Source: Chitinophagaceae bacterium
GTDB lineage: Bacteria > Bacteroidota > Bacteroidia > Chitinophagales > Chitinophagaceae
Assembly: GCA_003136915.1 (NCBI GenBank)
Contig: PLEB01000439.1
Location: forward strand, 1 to 8,908
DNA length: 8,908 bases
Direction: 5' to 3'
Shown: positions 1-7,367 of the stretch, in pieces
How the letters are laid out: each line of letters starts with the position of its first letter
Numbering within the stretch: the stretch's first letter is position 1
Translations under genes and position numbers: made by a program
Notes under the pieces: model-generated
Databases searched by the model: none
Told to the model about the DNA's origin: nothing
What the model saw: only the letters and a program-made list of their open reading frames with translations

Positions 1-566
1 GGAAATTTTCCTGCCATGCTCACCAGTCGTTTTACTTTCTTTTTTACAAGATCATATCCGTTAAGTTTTGAATACCCGTCCGCTCCGGACCTGAGCAGAG
101 CTGCGAGATTGGTCAAAAATCCGACCGTTACAATGGTTATGCTTTTATCCGCATGGGAGGACAATATCTTCCGGTAGAGTGCCACCGGTTCGGGAACCTC
201 ACTATTGCTCTTTATGCGATGAGGATAATTAGCAACAATTGTGTCCGTCCAATGCTGGCGATCTCTCAGCAACAGTCCGTTTTCCCGGGGTACTGCGATG
301 GGCATTTCACTCCGGTGAAAATAGGTATTGAAGACATTTAATACGGCTGCAACGTTTTCATATCGCGTGCTGGCTATCGTTGCGAGTATATTTATTATTT
401 TTTCATCTGCAAAAGCATGGAGCAGTGTGATGGCGCCGACATCGTCGTAATCGGGCCCCATGTCCGTGTCGAAGATAATATTCACGGGTTGCCTTACTCC
501 TTTTTCCTGAGCAGTGGCCGGTAAAGCGAAAACAGAAACCAAGATCATCAGTAGGAAAGCCTTCAT
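1..566 (-). CDS. Secreted inosine-uridine-type nucleoside hydrolase, N-terminal part (cut by window edge)
   Basis: Reading from an ATG at 566, the frame stays open to base 1, giving 188 residues of an incomplete protein. Residues 1-20 look like a Sec signal peptide: Lys2, a hydrophobic stretch, then an Ala-Thr-Ala-Gln end. The mature start carries FDTDMGPDYDD at about residues 32-42, which matches the N-terminal Asp-rich calcium- and ribose-binding motif of the IUNH family. VGFLTNLAALL near residues 148-158 and LVSMAGKF at 181-188 fit the later family motifs. Members hydrolyse the N-glycosidic bond of nucleosides to give base plus ribose. The family is usually a little over 300 residues, so roughly 40% or more is missing. 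The gene starts 9 nt after the PQQ dehydrogenase stop, so the two are probably cotranscribed. A signal peptide suggests periplasmic salvage or catabolism. Secreted Bacteroidota members of this fold can act on other ribosides, so the substrate is not settled. Confidence 0.88.
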   Translation of the reverse strand, partial: MKAFLLMILVSVFALPATAQEKGVRQPVNIIFDTDMGPDYDDVGAITLLHAFADEKIINILATIASTRYENVAAVLNVFNTYFHRSEMPIAVPRENGLLLRDRQHWTDTIVANYPHRIKSNSEVPEPVALYRKILSSHADKSITIVTVGFLTNLAALLRSGADGYSKLNGYDLVKKKVKRLVSMAGKF

Positions 567-575
567 AGAAAATAC

Positions 576-2762
576 TTATTTTGTTTCCGGTAAAGAAAAC
601 GCTACAAAAGCATCTGCTGAAACCGTATTGAGTTTTCCTCCGCCACAGGCAATAACTACAAATTCCTTTCCATTGATTTCATAAATGGCCGGGGTGGCGA
701 ATCCCGCTGCAGGCAATCCCGCCTCCCATAAAAGTTTGCCAGAACGCTTGTTGAATGCACGTAATTTTCCATCCTTTGCTGCGGCGATAAATAATAATCC
801 CCCAGCCGTGATCGCCGGTCCGCCGTAATTTTCTACTCCGGTCTGCGGAATGCCTTTTGCCTTCAGACTGTCATCTTCTCCGAGTGGAACCGACCATTTA
901 AGGTCCCCACTGTTCAGGTCGATTGCACTTAGGGTGCCCCAGGGTGGTGAGAGGGCCGGCCGGCCTGACTTTGAAAGGAATTTGTCGTAACCGGAGGGAC
1001 TGTACGGAACCTGGCGGAAACTATCCGCAGCGGAAAATTCCTGTATAAATGGTTTTGTCTGATCCTTTTTATTATCCAGAATAAATGAGGCAATGGCTTC
1101 TTTTTCTTCCGGCTTTAAGAAAGGAAATGCCGGCATCATTCTTCTTCCTGCACCAATGAATTGCACAAATTCCTCTTTATTATATTTTTTGTTTTCGTCC
1201 ATTATGGATGGATAATTACCACTTCCCTTACGATCAGGCCCGTGGCATGACATACAATTTTGTTTGAATAATCGTTTTCCCGCCTCACCAAAATTTTCTT
1301 TATTCACAGGCTTGTTCTGCACGTCGAGCATTTTTAATACCCAGGCCATCTGGTTTGCATTTATGTATAATACGGCAGTTGCCGGATCAACGGCGGGCCC
1401 TCCCCATTCGGAACCACCATCAAATCCCGGAAAGATCACGGTTCCTTCTTTGGATTCCGGTTTGAACATTCCTGTATGGTAACTGGCCAGCCGTGTTTTT
1501 ACATCGGCAAATTCTTCAGGCGACAAATAGGGATTGATATCTTTTTCAGTAAAGGATTGCCGCACAAATGGCAACGGTTTTTGTGGTACCGGTTGTGCCG
1601 GCCAGATTTTTTCGCCAATCAATTCCGTAACTGTATCCACCGCTGTTTCAACAATCGGAAAAAGCGGTTTCCCGTTTTCCCGGTCAAATAGAAATACAAA
1701 TCCGGTTTTAGTCGTTTGTGCAACGGCGTCAATTGACTTTCCATCCTGGTTCACTGTAAGCAATACCGGCGTGCTTGGAGGGTCCCAATCCCAGGTATCA
1801 TGATGGATGTATTGAAAATGCCAGATTAATTTTCCTGTCGATGCATCCAGCGCCAAAAGGCAGTCGGCATACAGATCTGAACCTTTTCTTTTCCCGCCAT
1901 AAAAATCCATCGATGCCGAGCCGATGGGAATATATGCAATACCCCTTTGCTGATCCACGATCAAACCCATCCAGTTGTTGGCTCCCCCGGTTAATTTCCA
2001 GGCATCCTTATCCTCCCATGTTTCATAACCAGGCTCACCCGGATAAGGAATAGTATGGAATATCCATTCCAGTTTCCCGGTGCGGGCGTTGTATGCGCGT
2101 ATATGGCCCGGAGCAGCATCCATGGCTTCTGAAACGCGGGTACCAGCGATAACAAGGTCCTTGTAAACTGTTGGTGCCGACGTTTCCGTTACAAAAAGAT
2201 TACGCGCATCAGTTCCCAGATCTTCACGCAGATCCAGCATGCCATTTTTACCAAACGAGTCGATTAGCTTTCCTGTTTTTGCATTAATTGCGCGCAGAAA
2301 AGAACCTGCTGTATAGAATATCCTTTCGTCTCCACTATTGTCCGTCCAATAAGCAACACCGCGGCAATTGTTTAAAATAAAAAAAGATTTCTTCTGGCCA
2401 GGAACCGAATCGAATGGAGTATATATCCAAAGTTGCTTACCAGTTGCTGCATCAAGGGCAATGAGTTTTAGCTGCGGAGAAGTTACGTACATAGTACCAT
2501 GGACAATAATGGGATTGCATTGGATCTGAGAATGTGCTGCTGTATCCACGTCGCCTGAATGATAGATCCAGGCCTGCTGTAACTGCTGTACATTGGAAGT
2601 GTCGATCTGTTTAAGAGATGAAAACTTATTTCCCGAAGGATTTCCATTCACCACCGGCCAGCCCGAATAAGGATCCTGTGTGGAATGACATCCGGTAAAT
2701 ACCGAAATGATCCCGCAAAAAATAATTGCATTGACCGGGCGCTTAATTATTTCAGGATTCAT
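576..2762 (-). CDS. PQQ-dependent dehydrogenase lipoprotein with an inserted cytochrome c domain
   Basis: The protein has 728 residues. It begins with a lipoprotein signal (hydrophobic 11-22, then FTGC with lipidated Cys25), so it is probably anchored in a membrane facing the periplasm or outside. The body is a PQQ propeller of the glucose/alcohol dehydrogenase type. Visible motifs are the N-terminal GNKFSSLKQID block, HHDTWDWDPP starting at His320, GGSEWGGPAVDP near 450, and C-terminal repeats such as GKLRAFNKRSGKLLWE. A c-type haem site CMSCH sits at 503-507, and Met543 in RMMPAF is a likely distal ligand. The haem domain (about 490-575) interrupts the propeller, because blade motifs resume after about residue 640. 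Asp408 could be the catalytic base by rough comparison with membrane glucose dehydrogenase (GCD), but this is uncertain. GCD's N-terminal membrane segments are absent. The enzyme would oxidise a sugar or alcohol and pass electrons from PQQ to haem. No PQQ synthesis genes are in the window. The substrate is unknown. Confidence 0.92.
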   Translation of the reverse strand: MNPEIIKRPVNAIIFCGIISVFTGCHSTQDPYSGWPVVNGNPSGNKFSSLKQIDTSNVQQLQQAWIYHSGDVDTAAHSQIQCNPIIVHGTMYVTSPQLKLIALDAATGKQLWIYTPFDSVPGQKKSFFILNNCRGVAYWTDNSGDERIFYTAGSFLRAINAKTGKLIDSFGKNGMLDLREDLGTDARNLFVTETSAPTVYKDLVIAGTRVSEAMDAAPGHIRAYNARTGKLEWIFHTIPYPGEPGYETWEDKDAWKLTGGANNWMGLIVDQQRGIAYIPIGSASMDFYGGKRKGSDLYADCLLALDASTGKLIWHFQYIHHDTWDWDPPSTPVLLTVNQDGKSIDAVAQTTKTGFVFLFDRENGKPLFPIVETAVDTVTELIGEKIWPAQPVPQKPLPFVRQSFTEKDINPYLSPEEFADVKTRLASYHTGMFKPESKEGTVIFPGFDGGSEWGGPAVDPATAVLYINANQMAWVLKMLDVQNKPVNKENFGEAGKRLFKQNCMSCHGPDRKGSGNYPSIMDENKKYNKEEFVQFIGAGRRMMPAFPFLKPEEKEAIASFILDNKKDQTKPFIQEFSAADSFRQVPYSPSGYDKFLSKSGRPALSPPWGTLSAIDLNSGDLKWSVPLGEDDSLKAKGIPQTGVENYGGPAITAGGLLFIAAAKDGKLRAFNKRSGKLLWEAGLPAAGFATPAIYEINGKEFVVIACGGGKLNTVSADAFVAFSLPETK

Positions 2763-2796
2763 CTTACATAAGTTTAATTAGTTATTATAGCATATC

Positions 2797-3861
2797 TCAC
2801 TGCTTCGAAGAACTTAGTGCTTCAGCCTTCCCCAACAACATAAACCCATGCTGCATCCCCCGGTAATTATTATAAATCAGGATTTTATTGAACCCGGTTT
2901 TCTTTCCCTTCTTTAGAGCAATATCCGGAATTTTTCCATTCCGAAGGATTTCCGTAGCCATCCAGAAACCGAATGAAGAAGCGGTGCAATATTCGCCGGA
3001 TAAATGTTTAAACCGCGCAACGGATATATTTTCGGGAAATAAAGCTTCAACAGCCTGATAATATTTATCCAGACGGATGTCTCCGTTTTCTCCCGTGATT
3101 AGCAATTCGGGAACAATCCGGGGGAAGCCATTTCTTTTCAGAAATTGTTTCAATGTTTCCAACACCAGGCCTTCATCTGACGTATGAATGGTTTGCAGAT
3201 CATTCAACCGGGCGATGGATCCCTCCGGTTGATTGGATACAGTCATCATGAGTACTCCCTCCCCTGCAATAGTACCGATGGTTGGATGATCAAACAATTT
3301 CCGGTTAGAAACGATTTCTTTTCTGAAGGATCCTGCGAGCAGGTCGATATTGAAATTGTAATCAGAGATCTCGTCTACAGAACCAACAAGAAAGATACCA
3401 TCAGGCTTTTCTTTCAATAACATTACCGCGTCCAGTAGGGCGTTTTCAAATGCAAGACCCCTGTGTGTTACCGTATTATTGTAATTCGTGTTTTTGCTGA
3501 TAAGTGAAATCTGGGCAGCAGGAGCATTGGAAGTGCTCTGTACAAAGCTTCCGGGACTGAGCAGCCCTTCGTTGTATTCAATGATCTGGTTCAGGAATTT
3601 GATGCAGTCTTCGATTCCTCCGTTAGCCGTTCCGATGATAATACCATCCGGTTCCTGAATACCCTGTATTAGCGGTAATGCTGCACCCACGCATATCCTG
3701 ACCGCTCTGGCCATTCTGCGCAATATTCCAGGAGGAACATTTGTATATGCAGGTTCTTTCACCCTCAATTGATTGTTCTCTGATTCCCTGAGTTCGCAGA
3801 GCTCCGTTTCCGGAAAAGTTTGTTGCGGAGAAATGCAGTTGCTGGAATGGACGTAAAGCAT
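2797..3861 (-). CDS. Degenerate beta-ketoacyl synthase, chain-length-factor-like partner
   Basis: This is a thiolase-fold protein of 354 residues from the ketosynthase N-terminal-like group found in aryl polyene, flexirubin and type II polyketide loci. The region aligning with the catalytic Cys reads NNTVTHRGLAFENALLDA (about 128-145), with Thr132 or His133 where Cys should be. The second conserved His region reads KHLSGEYCTASSFGF (about 285-299), with Glu290 in place of His. The family fold is still visible, for example IIIGTANGGIED near 74-85 and IAGEGVLMM near 198-206. The pattern of an intact ketosynthase followed directly by an inactive paralogue is that of KS/CLF heterodimers, in which the partner shapes the acyl tunnel and so sets product length. 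The ATG lies 3 nt after the ketosynthase stop, which implies coupled translation and probably a stoichiometric complex. It could instead be a decarboxylating or otherwise altered KS, but the loss of both catalytic residues argues against ordinary condensation. Confidence 0.85.
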   Translation of the reverse strand: MLYVHSSNCISPQQTFPETELCELRESENNQLRVKEPAYTNVPPGILRRMARAVRICVGAALPLIQGIQEPDGIIIGTANGGIEDCIKFLNQIIEYNEGLLSPGSFVQSTSNAPAAQISLISKNTNYNNTVTHRGLAFENALLDAVMLLKEKPDGIFLVGSVDEISDYNFNIDLLAGSFRKEIVSNRKLFDHPTIGTIAGEGVLMMTVSNQPEGSIARLNDLQTIHTSDEGLVLETLKQFLKRNGFPRIVPELLITGENGDIRLDKYYQAVEALFPENISVARFKHLSGEYCTASSFGFWMATEILRNGKIPDIALKKGKKTGFNKILIYNNYRGMQHGFMLLGKAEALSSSKQ

Positions 3862-3864
3862 GAT

Positions 3865-5055
3865 CTACAATATTGAAAAAATTAGTGTTGTACAGTTTCC
3901 CCCGAATCCAAAGGAGTTCGACATGACATGCTGAATGGATTGCTTTCTGTAGTGCTTTAACGGTTCAAATTTCGTTTCAGGTATTGGGTTATTGAATTGC
4001 AATGAAGGATATAATTCCTGATGGGTTAAACTTAAAATGGAATATACTGCTTCGATAGCGCCGGATGCGCCCAGGGTATGTCCGGTATATGATTTTGTAG
4101 AAGCAAAGGGAGGTGGTGAGCCAAATAATCTTTGCATAGCGCGGCTCTCCGTTTCATCATTATTTTCCGTTCCGGTACCATGCGCGTTGACATAATTAAT
4201 TTCGGCAGGATTTATTCCTGCTTTTTCGAGGGCCCGTTTCATAGAGAGATAGGGGCCATCTCCTTCCGGCGAGATAGAGGAAGGATGAAATGCATCATTG
4301 CTGTTGCCAAAACCGCTGAGCGTTGCATAAATTCTTTTTCCTTTCACGTCTTCTTCTCTTTCCAATACAAGGAAAGCTGCGCCCTCTCCAAGGTTCAGGC
4401 CATTGCGATCCCGGTCGAACGGAGCACAGGGCTTATCGGAAAGAATATTCAGGGCGTTAAAACCATTGATCGTAAACTTTGCAAGACTATCCGCTCCTCC
4501 CACCAGGGCCCGTCTGGCAAATCCATGACTGATCAGCCTCGCGCCGAATGATATGGCGTTTGCCGAGGAGGAACAGGCGGTATTAATGGTGCTGACCTCT
4601 CCGAGAATCCCAAATCGTTTCTGGGCAACCAGGGTTGCCGAAGCAAAATCGTAGGAAGAAGTATAGGGGGTGCCTTCGGCACGGGCGTGTGCATCATGAA
4701 AGATCTCGTCTGTAAGACACATGCCGCCCACGGTAGAAGCGCCGATCAGGGCCGTTTCCGTGGAAGAAAGCTGCGCCTTCGAAAGCCCGCTGTCCCGGAC
4801 AGCTTCTTCAGCAGCGTGGATCACGAGCAAACCCGTGCGCGTGATGGCGGGATCCGGTTGCGAAAATAGTTTTTGATTGAGTGTGGCTGAAGAGATTTTT
4901 ATTTCGCCGCAGGGGAGTTTGCCGGCATAAGCCGTAGGATAAAACTCAAGTTGGGAGATGCCGCTTTTTTCGTCTATCAGGGACTGACGGTTCTCGTGCA
5001 GCGAAGTTCCGATCGAACTGATAATACCCATCCCGGTGATCATGATCCTGCTCAA
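3865..5055 (-). CDS. Beta-ketoacyl-ACP synthase, FabF-like, catalytically complete
   Basis: The protein has 396 residues, close to the usual length for FabF-type condensing enzymes. It carries the full triad: Cys161 in NTACSSSANAISF, His292 in NAHGTGTENND and His326 in KSYTGHTLGASG. The C-terminal SFGFGGNCTTLIF is also typical. It would catalyse decarboxylative Claisen condensation of malonyl-ACP with an enzyme-bound acyl chain, in the cytoplasm. I chose the TTG at 5053-5055 as start. It gives MSRIMITGMG, which restores the usual residues before the first beta-strand, and an AAAGGA lies a few nt upstream. The next ATG (5041-5043) would begin inside that strand. The gene lies between the carrier protein (10-nt gap) and the degenerate KS (3-nt gap), so it is probably the active half of a KS/CLF pair working on that ACP. 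Its sequence resembles specialised-metabolite ketosynthases such as those of flexirubin or aryl polyene clusters, but I cannot rule out a role in modified fatty acid synthesis. Confidence 0.94.
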   Translation of the reverse strand: MSRIMITGMGIISSIGTSLHENRQSLIDEKSGISQLEFYPTAYAGKLPCGEIKISSATLNQKLFSQPDPAITRTGLLVIHAAEEAVRDSGLSKAQLSSTETALIGASTVGGMCLTDEIFHDAHARAEGTPYTSSYDFASATLVAQKRFGILGEVSTINTACSSSANAISFGARLISHGFARRALVGGADSLAKFTINGFNALNILSDKPCAPFDRDRNGLNLGEGAAFLVLEREEDVKGKRIYATLSGFGNSNDAFHPSSISPEGDGPYLSMKRALEKAGINPAEINYVNAHGTGTENNDETESRAMQRLFGSPPPFASTKSYTGHTLGASGAIEAVYSILSLTHQELYPSLQFNNPIPETKFEPLKHYRKQSIQHVMSNSFGFGGNCTTLIFSIL

Positions 5056-5065
5056 GGCGGTCCTT

Positions 5066-5335
5066 TTACTTGGTTCTGTTTTTCTCGATATAATCCACCA
5101 TCGTGTTTACGTCTACCAACACTTTCCTTCCGTCTTTGGGATCCTGGATGTTGATGCCATATTCCCTGGACAACATCACGATCAACTCGATGGAATCGAT
5201 TGAATCAAGGCCCAGGCCTTCCCCGAACAAAGGTTCATCATCCTTGATATCTTCGGGTTTCAGCGTTGTTAAATTCAGGAATTTAATGATCTGCTCCTTT
5301 ACCTGTTGCTTTAACTCTGTTGTTTCCATGGTCAT
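5066..5335 (-). CDS. Acyl carrier protein
   Basis: From the ATG at 5333-5335 the product has 89 residues; an in-frame ATG at 5327-5329 would give 87. It is a typical small acidic helical carrier protein. The phosphopantetheine attachment motif is GLGLDSIDSIEL, with Ser45 as the modified residue. A holo-ACP synthase or phosphopantetheinyl transferase must act on it, and none is encoded here. The likely start lies 2 nt after the permease stop (TAATAATG), which suggests coupled translation. A start upstream at 5482 is possible in the same frame but would bury over 140 nt in the permease gene and add a non-ACP N-terminus, so I reject it. The gene immediately precedes the ketosynthase and its degenerate partner, so this is probably their dedicated carrier and not the housekeeping AcpP. 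It is also the natural acyl donor for the BtrH-like protein upstream, by analogy with BtrI and BtrH in butirosin biosynthesis. Confidence 0.94.
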   Translation of the reverse strand: MTMETTELKQQVKEQIIKFLNLTTLKPEDIKDDEPLFGEGLGLDSIDSIELIVMLSREYGINIQDPKDGRKVLVDVNTMVDYIEKNRTK

Positions 5336-5337
5336 TA

Positions 5338-6618
5338 TTAAATTAGGTTTTTCTTTTTCAAACCGTATAATGTGAGTAATTGAATGCAAATAGTTATACC
5401 TGCTAAAGATAGAATATTCGTTAGTACATCTTTCAGTTTTCCCCCCTCCAGGAATAGGCCATAATAAGCTTCCAGTGACCAATGAAGCGGAGAGATCCGC
5501 ATGATCCGCTGAAAATTTGCGGGCATCGCAAAAGCAGGTACCAGGAGGCCGCCCAGCGCTGCGAGGATAAGTATGGAGATGGCACCAAAACCGTTTGATT
5601 GCTCAGTCGTGTTACAAAAAACGCCAACACAAATTGCATAGCTGGCCGCGCACCAACCGGTGACCAGCGTAACCAGTATGAGGCCCGGAATATCATTAGG
5701 TAAATGCAGCACAGGGAGACCAATATGCGGAAACAACAAATTGCCAATTGCAAAGATCAGTGCCGCCTGGAGAAAAGTAACCAATACATATACGATCTGT
5801 TTAGAAAACAGCGCATTCAGATAACTGGAAGGAAGGGTTTTCAGCCGGAGGAAACTGCCGCTTGATTTTTCCTTCACCATGGTGCTTCCCAGGGTAATGA
5901 CCACGAAGAACATGGCAAAGATCGTCCAGGCCGGCACATTATGCTGAGATGCATTTGGTACTACCCTGCTTCCGGTTCTGGAAACAGGAATTTCCGTTAT
6001 TGGGATCTGACCGAATAAAATATCTTTTTCCAAATCCGGCGGAACGGATTTGTTATTTATCGCATGATATAGATCCCTCACGATGGCTTCTCCCTGCATA
6101 ACCTGCACAGCACTATGCAATGCACCCTCAATAGACAGACGAAATGATTGCTGCATGACCGGATGATAATACATAAGCAGGGAATCCGTTTGCCCGGTGG
6201 AAAGATCTTTTTTCAAAACAGGGGAGTCGGGATCCTGCAGAGCACGATTAGCAATTCGGGTTGCCCTGTTTTGAATAGAAGAAGAGAAATCAGCCGGGAT
6301 CACAATTGCTACCAGTGCGTCCTTGGCGTGCATCCGGATTGAGATTTCATCGTCAGGCCCTGTTGAATCCGAAGGAAGGATATTAAACATGCCAATCTTT
6401 TCTATGGCCTTCATCAGTCGCGCCCCCTCAGGTCCTTTATCCCGGTTATCGGCAAGCAGGGTAATTCTATTATTGTTTATCAACTCATAAGTGCTGTTCT
6501 GAACACTGGTGATCACGATCACCAGCAAGACCGGCATAAAAAACATCATGATCAGTCCCATACGGTCGCGTATGAGTATTTTCAGATCTTTAATGATGGT
6601 TGCCGTTACTGTATGCAT
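5338..6618 (-). CDS. ABC-2 type transporter permease
   Basis: The protein has 426 residues with the ABC-2 membrane layout. One N-terminal membrane segment is at about 20-38. A large extracytoplasmic domain of about 190 residues follows (40-228). Five more segments lie near 229-247, 274-296, 311-335, 344-365 and 398-420. The cytoplasmic stretch VKEKSSGSFLRLKTLPSS (about 248-264) corresponds to the coupling region seen after the second segment in this family, and SPLHWSLEAYYG near 376-387 is also typical. It should form the membrane part of an exporter with the ATPase encoded just upstream; the gap between stop and start is 2 nt. Since ABC-2 permeases move lipids, polyketides, glycans or drugs outwards, and this one sits between a BtrH-like enzyme and ACP/KS genes, export of the locus product is the best guess. 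A general drug-efflux pump cannot be excluded. Only one permease gene is present, so a homodimer is expected. Confidence 0.93.
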   Translation of the reverse strand: MHTVTATIIKDLKILIRDRMGLIMMFFMPVLLVIVITSVQNSTYELINNNRITLLADNRDKGPEGARLMKAIEKIGMFNILPSDSTGPDDEISIRMHAKDALVAIVIPADFSSSIQNRATRIANRALQDPDSPVLKKDLSTGQTDSLLMYYHPVMQQSFRLSIEGALHSAVQVMQGEAIVRDLYHAINNKSVPPDLEKDILFGQIPITEIPVSRTGSRVVPNASQHNVPAWTIFAMFFVVITLGSTMVKEKSSGSFLRLKTLPSSYLNALFSKQIVYVLVTFLQAALIFAIGNLLFPHIGLPVLHLPNDIPGLILVTLVTGWCAASYAICVGVFCNTTEQSNGFGAISILILAALGGLLVPAFAMPANFQRIMRISPLHWSLEAYYGLFLEGGKLKDVLTNILSLAGITICIQLLTLYGLKKKNLI

Positions 6619-6620
6619 GA

Positions 6621-7367
6621 TCAGTCCCTAAAATGTTTACCAGTGAGACCAAGAAACAATCCCTCCAGCCCTTCCTGCCGGTGTTGCTCGAGCAAAACCC
6701 CGAGGCGGTCATGGACAACAATTTTACCCTCGTCCATCAATGCAATTTTTTCACACAAGCCTTCTGCTTCTTCCAACTGGTGCGAAGTATAAATTAATGT
6801 TGTACCCTGCTGATTTAATTCCTTGAGATAATGAATGATGGCGTGCCGCGACTGCACATCTACGCCTACAGTCGGTTCATCCAGAAATAAAACCCTTGGC
6901 TGGTGCATTACGCCAATGGCGAGGTTCACGCGTCTTTTCATGCCTCCTGAAAAAGTATGCACCATGCGGTTGCCCACTTCACCCAGTCCCAATATTGCCA
7001 GCAATTCGGCTGTCCTTTTTTTTATCCGGTGCTGATCAAGTCCGTACCAAGCGCCAAAAAAAGAGAGGTTTTCGTCGGGACTTAATTCAGGGTAGAAAGA
7101 AAAATCCTGTGGAACAAATCCGAATAATTTATTTACTGATTTAGCATGATCGCTGATTTCATGGCTAAGCAAGCGGATGCTTCCTTTTTTATACTGGAGA
7201 AGACCTGTCATCAGATTCATGAGCGTGGTTTTTCCTGCGCCGTTCGGGCCGAAAAGCCCGAATCGCTCGCCATCCTCAACTTCGAGGTTCAGGTCTTTAA
7301 ATTGAATAACCTCCTGTTTCGGATAGCTAAAGCTGAGCGACCGGATCGCTATTGCGGGAATGCTCAT
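6621..7367 (-). CDS. ABC transporter ATP-binding protein of an ABC-2 exporter
   Basis: The product has 248 residues from the ATG at 7365-7367, with all nucleotide-binding motifs intact. These are Walker A GPNGAGKTT (40-48), Q-loop Gln87 in FVPQDF, signature FSGGMKRR (139-146), Walker B RVLFLDEPT (158-166, catalytic Glu164) and switch His196 in TSHQLEE. The GMKRR form of the signature is typical of the DrrA/CcmA-like group that pairs with ABC-2 permeases. The chosen start forms an ATGA overlap with the stop of the BtrH-like gene. A GTG at 7374-7376 would add three residues (MAC) but is less convincing. The protein would sit on the inner face of the membrane, bound to the permease encoded 2 nt downstream, and power export. 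The C-terminus is short and has no extra domain that might indicate a substrate. Confidence 0.95.
   Translation of the reverse strand: MSIPAIAIRSLSFSYPKQEVIQFKDLNLEVEDGERFGLFGPNGAGKTTLMNLMTGLLQYKKGSIRLLSHEISDHAKSVNKLFGFVPQDFSFYPELSPDENLSFFGAWYGLDQHRIKKRTAELLAILGLGEVGNRMVHTFSGGMKRRVNLAIGVMHQPRVLFLDEPTVGVDVQSRHAIIHYLKELNQQGTTLIYTSHQLEEAEGLCEKIALMDEGKIVVHDRLGVLLEQHRQEGLEGLFLGLTGKHFRD

Noticed and set aside
2763..2796. TATAAT in the 34-nt gap before the PQQ dehydrogenase gene, as a separate promoter
   Set aside because: It matches the E. coli -10 box, but I see no paired upstream element and no Bacteroidota-type TAnnTTTG. In an AT-rich gap a chance match is likely.
2763..2799. Rho-independent terminator between the biosynthetic operon and the PQQ dehydrogenase gene
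   Set aside because: The 34-nt gap is AT-rich with no GC-rich hairpin followed by a T run, so no terminator is called.
4132..4551. Plus-strand open frame of 139 codons
   Set aside because: It lies wholly opposite the ketosynthase, whose triad and length are convincing. Its translation shows no recognisable domain and it has no operon context.
5336..5482. Upstream extension of the acyl carrier protein to a start at 5482
   Set aside because: It adds about 49 residues without carrier-protein character that lie inside the permease gene. The ATG at 5335, 2 nt after the permease stop, gives a normal-length ACP.
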